From: Paraphysomonas bandaiensis
Taxonomy: Eukaryota > Chrysophyceae
Assembly (NCBI GenBank): GCA_965644295.1
Contig: CBFFRP010000241.1
Location: forward strand, 140,972 to 204,971
Length of the DNA: 64,000 nucleotides
Reading direction: 5' to 3'
Shown: piece by piece, positions 58,340 to 64,000 of the stretch
Position numbering within the stretch: the stretch's first letter is position 1
How the letters are laid out: every line of letters begins with the position of its first letter
Made by a program: the position numbers and the translations under genes
Notes under the pieces: generated by a model
Seen by the model: only the letters and a program-made list of their open reading frames with translations
Told to the model about the DNA's origin: nothing
Database searches by the model: none

Positions 58340-59956
58340 ATGGAGCCTGCAGAAGGAGATGCGAAGACAGAGCTTACTCTGGAAGACTTGATGCAGTATA
58401 TGCGTGAGCAACGTGAGTATATGGAGCAGCGTTTCGGTGGTATAGAACAACGTTTTGGTGATATAGAGCAGCGTTTTCATCAGCAACAGGCGTTCAATGA
58501 GCATGTTCAACGGAGTCTTGAGGAGATCAATCAGAGGAGATCTGGAAGGTCATCGAGAGCTAATTCAGAAATTATACAAGTCGATCAGCTTTCGGAGATA
58601 CCGTTTGAAGAGTCTAAATTAGATGGTCATGGGAATGGTGAACAGCCTGTAGCTGCAACTATTGAGCGACGTGAGCAGCAGTATATTGACCCTGAGTTGT
58701 TGCAAACGCGTATAGAGAATGCTGTGCGTGAGGGTGTATTGAATGCTACTCAAGCTCTCAGGAGTGAAGAGGAGCGACCACCGGTCAGACCTAAACGTCA
58801 GACTATTCAAGAAGCACTTCGTGAAATTGATCGTCAACCGAAGGCTAAAGTTACGTTGACCAAAGAAGATGATTCATACCTGGAAATAAGGTTGTCGGAA
58901 ATTACTTTAGATGGGTTTTTGGTTTTCTTGGAACGAATTGCTGAGTTTGAGAAATGTCGTGACAATGGACCAATTCCTTCTGTGTTTACATTGTTGGAAG
59001 GCAGGGCTAAGGAAATGATTAGGTTTACGTTGATGGAATTATATCCTGATGATTATACTGAACCTTTGGAATGCATAGATGTAAGTGTAACGCGAGTTAT
59101 TGAGGCAGCGAAGTATCAGTTCAGACCTTTGGATATGATGGATTTTAATTCAATGTTGCTTGAATCGTGTTTGCCGTACAGAGTAACAATGGACAAGTTG
59201 GAGGATTTTCGTCGAGTTGATGAGGATCTTTGTATTTTGGAAACGAAGTTCAATCAGCGGTATGATTTCTTAGAGGAGGCTGCTAAGATGAACAAACTTG
59301 ATGAGAGTATACCTTTAGTAACGACTAAGAGAGGTGGTTCGTTGGAACAGTGGATGAGTCTTATTCCTGCGTGTATGAGAGATACTACTAAGAGACTCAT
59401 GAGGTCGGAAAACTTCCCTTCAGTAAAAGCTTTTCTGAAAGAATTCTTTAAGCAGTTGAAGATTACTAGGGATTTGTCGTTAAAATATAATCAATTCAGA
59501 AGTCGTTTTAATTTTCGAACAAAATCGTCTGCGGTAGATAAGCGACTACACCAAATTGAGCAACAAGTTTCTGACTCAGAATCTGTTAGTGATGAGGAGC
59601 AAAACGTACTGAAACATGAAGAAGATTTGTATGCGGCTGAGGTATTGAAATCTTCCCCATGTTTTAGAGAATTGACGCAAGATGGTGGGTGCAAAGATAA
59701 GTCATGTAAATTTTCACATGATAAAGCTGTTTTGACGGAAGCTCTTAAGAAGATGACTGAAAGAGTAGGGTTAACAGTAATGCCCAAACCAAGTATTAAT
59801 GCACCACCTCAACGTCGATACAGTAATTCTCCAGCTCAATTGAAAAGATATCCTGGGGATAGAAAGCGTCCTGGTGATGTACGTATTCTTACCAGAGATC
59901 AACCTGATGTTGAAGAGGATCAACAAGGGGATGACAATCCTTTGGATGACCTTTGA
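58340..59956 (+). CDS. Gypsy gag with CCCH zinc finger, 538 aa
   Basis: Residues about 15-55 form a coiled coil with a repeating EQRFG(G/D)I motif. A helical capsid-like region spans about 170-390. Near residues 440-460 a single zinc finger reads CFRELTQDGG-C-KDKS-C-KFS-H, that is CX9CX4CX3H, a CCCH type, where a CCHC knuckle is usual. The tail is basic, then acidic. It ends at TGA 59954-59956, in the same frame as pol. It would package element RNA (family role). Confidence 0.8.
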   Translation: MEPAEGDAKTELTLEDLMQYMREQREYMEQRFGGIEQRFGDIEQRFHQQQAFNEHVQRSLEEINQRRSGRSSRANSEIIQVDQLSEIPFEESKLDGHGNGEQPVAATIERREQQYIDPELLQTRIENAVREGVLNATQALRSEEERPPVRPKRQTIQEALREIDRQPKAKVTLTKEDDSYLEIRLSEITLDGFLVFLERIAEFEKCRDNGPIPSVFTLLEGRAKEMIRFTLMELYPDDYTEPLECIDVSVTRVIEAAKYQFRPLDMMDFNSMLLESCLPYRVTMDKLEDFRRVDEDLCILETKFNQRYDFLEEAAKMNKLDESIPLVTTKRGGSLEQWMSLIPACMRDTTKRLMRSENFPSVKAFLKEFFKQLKITRDLSLKYNQFRSRFNFRTKSSAVDKRLHQIEQQVSDSESVSDEEQNVLKHEEDLYAAEVLKSSPCFRELTQDGGCKDKSCKFSHDKAVLTEALKKMTERVGLTVMPKPSINAPPQRRYSNSPAQLKRYPGDRKRPGDVRILTRDQPDVEEDQQGDDNPLDDL

Positions 59957-59977
59957 GCACAATCACTGATAGCGGCT

Positions 59978-62900
59978 ATGCGAGATTACAATGATACTTC
60001 CAGCAGATTTCGCAATGCTGTACATAGGCAAGGAATGATAATAAATAATTGTGGTGATAAGATTAATGTGGAAATGGTTTTATTTGATTCCGGATCATCT
60101 TCGGATAATTTTATTTCATCAAATTTTGTTAAGAAGTGTGGGGACAAATTGTTAAAAGATATGGTACATAAAAAGTTGAGGGTTAAAGTAGCAGACGGAC
60201 ATCAGATTGAACTTAAAGGATATATTCCTGTTACAATTGCTTTTGAAGATGAGGGTAAGACCTACAAAGCACAACTTTCACTGTATGTTTTGGACGGTTT
60301 GGCAAAGGATATTATTATAGGATTACCGGCAATCTGTGAGCATTTTTCCGAGTTATTTATGAACATGATTAAGAAAGCATCATTGAGTGCGGAGCAATCA
60401 GTTAATTTAAATGAGATAGAAATTCTTGCCAATATTGGTGAAGACATTGACGAACTTAGGAGATATATGTCGTCAGGACCAGTGTGTGATCCTTGGGAAA
60501 ATCCAATTCCAGAACAGTCAGAGGAAGATGATATGATTCCCGAACCATGTAGTTTTGGAAGTTTAGTGACATTTTTGGAACAGTCAGTGGATGAGGCTAG
60601 GGAGAAATATTTTAGTGAACTAGAATCAAAAGTACATCCTGATTTCGCTCAACAAACTGATATATTGAGAGTTTTGAGAGAGGATGCAGTTGACGTCTTT
60701 GTTCCTAGAGAGTGGACTGGAATTCAGCATGTTCCTGAGTTAAAATTAAAGGTGAAAAGTACTATTCCTGATAGAATTAAACCAAAGAATATGAGAAGGA
60801 TACCACCTATGTTATATGAACGTACTAAGGAGGAGTTCAATAGGATGTGTGGATACTTTTATCGTCCCAGTACGAGTCCTTATGCATCACCAATAGCAGT
60901 AGCACCCAAGGCTACGAAACCTTTTATTCGAATATGTGGTGATTACAGGCGTGTTAATTTAGAAATTGAAAGTCCGCATTATCCCATACCAGATGTTATA
61001 AAAGAATTACATAAAGCAGCTGGGTATAAGGTGTTCATTGATTTAGACATATGTAATGCTTTCCATGGTATTAGACTTCATGAATCAGTTTCAGCACTGT
61101 TGTCAGTTCAAACTCCATGGGGCCAGTTCGAACCAAAGTTTATGCCAGAGGGAGTTTCTCCGGCAAGTGGAGTTTTGATGCATGTAGTGTCTGATATTTT
61201 CAATGAATTCTCAGAGTGGATGGTAGTGATATTTGACAACTTACTGGTGTTAGCGTATGATTATCAGGATGCTATTGAGAAATTCAAGAAGGTCATTAAA
61301 AAATGTACTTATTATAATGTCGTGTTAAAATTGTCGAAAAGCAAATTTGGCTATTCATCAGTGGAATTTTTCGGCTATCTTTGCAAGGACAACACTTACC
61401 AATTAACTGAGGCCCGAAAATTATCAGTAACTGCAATTGAATTTCCAGAAGGGAAAAATAAGACGAAACAAATGCAGAGATTCCTGGGAGCGGCAATATA
61501 TTTTAAACCTTTTATTCCGTTATATAGTGACCTTACTCATAAGTTACATGACATGACGAAGAAGAATTTTGACTGGAATGAGAATTGTTGGAAAGTAAAT
61601 TACAGGGAGGAATTTAGTAGATTTAAAGAGGCGATTCTAAAATCTCTTACTCTGTATCATCCCGACTATTCTTTAAGATGGATCTTGATGACAGATGCTT
61701 CGTTTTATGCATGTGGAGGTGTGTTGTTACAAATTTTCATTGATGCCAATGGTCAAGAATTCTATCAAGTAATTGCAATGGTGTCGAAGAAATTTTCGGA
61801 ACCAACATTGAAGTGGTCCACTATTGACAAGGAGTGTTTTGGAATATTCTTTTGTGTATATGCCTTGTCGTATTATTTGAGAGGTAAAAAGTTCACGATC
61901 ATGACGGATCACGCCAATCTTAAATGGATGGAAGTTTCGGTTGTTGACAGAATAGTACGCATGCGGATGTTTATACAGAATTTCAATTTCGACTTGCTTC
62001 ACTTCAAGGGAAAATTAAATAGATTTGCTGATTGGTTATCTCGTAAGGATCAGGAATCGGCTGTGGCTCATGTTATGTTATTGTCTGTTTGTATGGAATG
62101 TTTTCCAGAAGAAAGTGTCGTATGTGGTGAAGTAGTCATGTTTGAAAATACGGACTTACTACCAGATGATCAGCTTATTGAGCTTAACCAAGTAGGGGAA
62201 TGGAGTTCAGAAACCGACGATGTAGCTTGTTATTCAGTGTTTCCAGCTGAGATACTTGCAGCTTTAGATGAACTACTAGCGGCTCAAGGTATTAAACCTA
62301 GTTCACCCAAAGAGGAGTTCGACTTAGTACACAATGGTCGGATAGGTCACCATGGAGTTAAACGAACATGGTTAAAGCTGAGTAAGGTATTTCCAGGTCA
62401 CAAGTTAACCACAGAGGTGATACAAGATTTCATAGATCGGTGTCCCATTTGTCAGAAGTTCAATGCGGGAATGAGCGCTTCCTTGCAGGCACCCATCAGA
62501 GCTTTAGACTCCGAGCATTGTAGACATTATGTAGGATTTGACACACTCTCTGTGTCTCCTCCTGACAAGAAAGGGCATTGTTGCATCCATGTTGTAAAGC
62601 AATTGCCATCGCGTTTGGTTGGTCTGTATCCAGCAACTGATTACACGGCAGTTGGAGTAGCGCGAGCGTTGTTTTCTTATTTCGTGACGGACGGAATATC
62701 GGAAGTGTTAATTTCAGACCCAGGTTCGAATATTACAGCAGAGGTTGTTCAGTTATTGTTAAAATGGTTTGGTGTGCGCTTCAGAATGTCTTTGACAGAT
62801 AGACATGAGTCCAACATGGTGGAGAGAACTCATAGAGAGACATTACGATTTCTAAGTGCTCTTGTACATGATGAAAGGTTGCAAGATTGCTGGGGAGAGC

Positions 62901-63583
62901 CGGAGTGCTATATGGTAATCCAGTTCATACTGAATGATGAAATAAGTAGCGAAACGGGATTGTCACCTTTTGAGTTTACATTTGGTACAATAGACAAACC
63001 TTATTTCAAATTGTCAGATGCTGTGTCAGATTCGGTTGATACTACGGAATATTTATCTCTTATAAATCAGAATTTGAGAACTATACGTGAGATTGCATGT
63101 GATGTCCAACGCAAGATCCAAGCAAAGAGAAAATCCAAAACACCTCCGGAGACCTTAACGGAATATCAACCCGGACAGCTTGTTTTATTCCAACCAAATT
63201 CTTCGAAATTTAAACCGTCAAAATTATATCCTAGATTTAAAGGTCCATACGAGGTTGTCTCTACGTACAAAGCAGATATCACCTGTACACATATTGTAAT
63301 GCGATTTGAGGTAGTCTTTCATATGTCTTGGCTTAAACCATTTTTTGGTACTCATGATGAGGCATTTCGCATTGCTTTAGTAGACTATAACCAGTATGAA
63401 GTGCGAAAGATTGTGGCATATCGGGGAGATCCTGAAAAGAGATCTACTATGGATTTTCTCGTATTATTTAGTGATGATTCACAAGTGTGGATTCCATACA
63501 ATTCCGATCTTGCAACCGCACGGCTTTTCAGCAGTATTGGTAAAGACAGTTCCTGCGTTGTTCTTACTTTTATTTTCTGCTAA
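59978..63583 (+). CDS. Gypsy pol polyprotein (PR-RT-RH-IN-chromo), 3' end decayed
   Basis: 1,201 residues from the first ATG after the gag TGA. Protease FDSGSS at about 31; RT with FIDLDICNAFHGI about 349 and FDN (nt 61232-61240) where YxDD is expected; RNase H TDASFYACGG and TDHANLKWM; integrase zinc motif (H-x3-H, CPIC) and core D (GFDTLS), D (SDPGSN) and E (ESNMVE); then a chromodomain-like segment (YEVRKIVAYRGDP, then VWIPYNSDL). After about 63520 the conserved end continues in other frames: LVKTVPALFLLLFSAKEAKE, then SWSRFYDALSFTGLL and LRIDLYCPLFD, then YCYGLCFDFNPSTMVLVDAE, stopping at about 63928. At least three frameshifts are needed, so this copy cannot make a full-length product. 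Confidence 0.85.
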   Translation: MRDYNDTSSRFRNAVHRQGMIINNCGDKINVEMVLFDSGSSSDNFISSNFVKKCGDKLLKDMVHKKLRVKVADGHQIELKGYIPVTIAFEDEGKTYKAQLSLYVLDGLAKDIIIGLPAICEHFSELFMNMIKKASLSAEQSVNLNEIEILANIGEDIDELRRYMSSGPVCDPWENPIPEQSEEDDMIPEPCSFGSLVTFLEQSVDEAREKYFSELESKVHPDFAQQTDILRVLREDAVDVFVPREWTGIQHVPELKLKVKSTIPDRIKPKNMRRIPPMLYERTKEEFNRMCGYFYRPSTSPYASPIAVAPKATKPFIRICGDYRRVNLEIESPHYPIPDVIKELHKAAGYKVFIDLDICNAFHGIRLHESVSALLSVQTPWGQFEPKFMPEGVSPASGVLMHVVSDIFNEFSEWMVVIFDNLLVLAYDYQDAIEKFKKVIKKCTYYNVVLKLSKSKFGYSSVEFFGYLCKDNTYQLTEARKLSVTAIEFPEGKNKTKQMQRFLGAAIYFKPFIPLYSDLTHKLHDMTKKNFDWNENCWKVNYREEFSRFKEAILKSLTLYHPDYSLRWILMTDASFYACGGVLLQIFIDANGQEFYQVIAMVSKKFSEPTLKWSTIDKECFGIFFCVYALSYYLRGKKFTIMTDHANLKWMEVSVVDRIVRMRMFIQNFNFDLLHFKGKLNRFADWLSRKDQESAVAHVMLLSVCMECFPEESVVCGEVVMFENTDLLPDDQLIELNQVGEWSSETDDVACYSVFPAEILAALDELLAAQGIKPSSPKEEFDLVHNGRIGHHGVKRTWLKLSKVFPGHKLTTEVIQDFIDRCPICQKFNAGMSASLQAPIRALDSEHCRHYVGFDTLSVSPPDKKGHCCIHVVKQLPSRLVGLYPATDYTAVGVARALFSYFVTDGISEVLISDPGSNITAEVVQLLLKWFGVRFRMSLTDRHESNMVERTHRETLRFLSALVHDERLQDCWGEPECYMVIQFILNDEISSETGLSPFEFTFGTIDKPYFKLSDAVSDSVDTTEYLSLINQNLRTIREIACDVQRKIQAKRKSKTPPETLTEYQPGQLVLFQPNSSKFKPSKLYPRFKGPYEVVSTYKADITCTHIVMRFEVVFHMSWLKPFFGTHDEAFRIALVDYNQYEVRKIVAYRGDPEKRSTMDFLVLFSDDSQVWIPYNSDLATARLFSSIGKDSSCVVLTFIFC

Positions 63584-63928
63584 GGAAGCTAAAGAACAAC
63601 GACCACGAATGCGGAAACAGCAGATTGATGGAGTTCAACCAGGCCGAGGGAAAAGGTATCAACCCAGCTACGAGCTGGAGCAGATTTTACGATGCACTAT
63701 CATTTACCGGATTGCTATGTCACAAATTATGGTATTATGCCGTTATAAACGATGGGCAGGCAAATCGCCGTCTACGCATCGATTTATACTGCCCACTCTT
63801 CGACACTCACCTATGAATGGAGTGCGTATGACGTTTACTGCTATGGACTATGCTTCGACTTCAATCCGTCTACTATGGTGCTTGTCGATGCGGAGTTTTG
63901 CAAGAGTTTTCCTGATATACTCTTGTAA
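63584..63928 (+). pseudogene. Frameshifted C-terminal extension of Gypsy pol
   Basis: Coding traces in three frames continue the pol product past its apparent stop (see the pol entry). The last readable block, NPSTMVLVDAEFCKSFPDIL, ends at a TAA (63926-63928). The remaining 72 bp are AT-rich. Confidence 0.6.
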
Positions 63929-64000
63929 ACAGGTTTTATTCTTCTATTATATTATATGATAATATTTGCAATATTCTTTTATTTCTATTATAATACTACC

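Larger units (their letters stand above)
58340..64000 (+). mobile_element. Ty3/gypsy-like retrotransposon, 3' end beyond window
   Basis: gag (58340-59956) is followed in the same frame, after one TGA, by pol (from 59978) with protease, RT, RNase H, integrase and a chromodomain-like tail. Order RT-RNaseH-IN is that of Ty3/gypsy. The 3' end of pol is broken by frameshifts and the 3' LTR is not reached, so the copy is probably old or inactive. Confidence 0.85.

Overview
The window is nuclear DNA of a eukaryote. Several genes are split by short GT-AG introns (48 to about 230 bp), LTR retrotransposons are present, and intergenic DNA is AT-rich. A giant (Pro-Thr-Gly-Gln)n stalk, degenerate PSxxPTxxPT spacers and Copia/Gypsy elements point to a stramenopile-like protist (inference). 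An MKS1 orthologue and a sperm-tail PG-rich (SHIPPO) protein imply that it builds a cilium or flagellum.

Layout: 1-14882 is the 3' part of one huge gene, a (PTGQ)n-stalked, REJ/polycystin-1-like membrane protein whose 5' end lies outside the window. 15698-21228 is a young Ty1/copia element (minus strand, identical LTRs, intact 5-bp target duplication). After a gap holding a decayed hAT transposase piece come an unrecognised minus-strand gene (23138-24319), a 584-bp tetranucleotide microsatellite, and a 12-exon RICTOR (TORC2 subunit) gene (25357-31321). 31.6-33.0 kb holds two copies of a dispersed repeat. 33394-35916 (minus) is a glycosyltransferase with a long helical tail. 36-39 kb is intergenic and holds a second hAT remnant. 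39008-44301 is a second, intact Ty1/copia element of another family. Then follow a SHIPPO gene (minus), a divergent secreted methyltransferase, a 1-kb degenerate LTR element (48553-49552), a SAMTOR/BMT2 gene (minus) and a divergent MKS1 gene. The window ends with an orphan charged ORF with a zinc-ribbon-like end and a Ty3/gypsy-like element whose 3' end is decayed and runs to the window edge.

Functional themes: two TOR-pathway genes (RICTOR, SAMTOR) and two ciliary genes (SHIPPO, MKS1) lie in the 44-55 kb block or near it. Three pairs are head to head (23-kb gene/RICTOR, SHIPPO/methyltransferase, SAMTOR/MKS1), so shared divergent promoters are likely. Introns were placed by eye from GT-AG signals, phase consistency and protein similarity. 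One stretch of MKS1 (53.4-53.85 kb) is unresolved.
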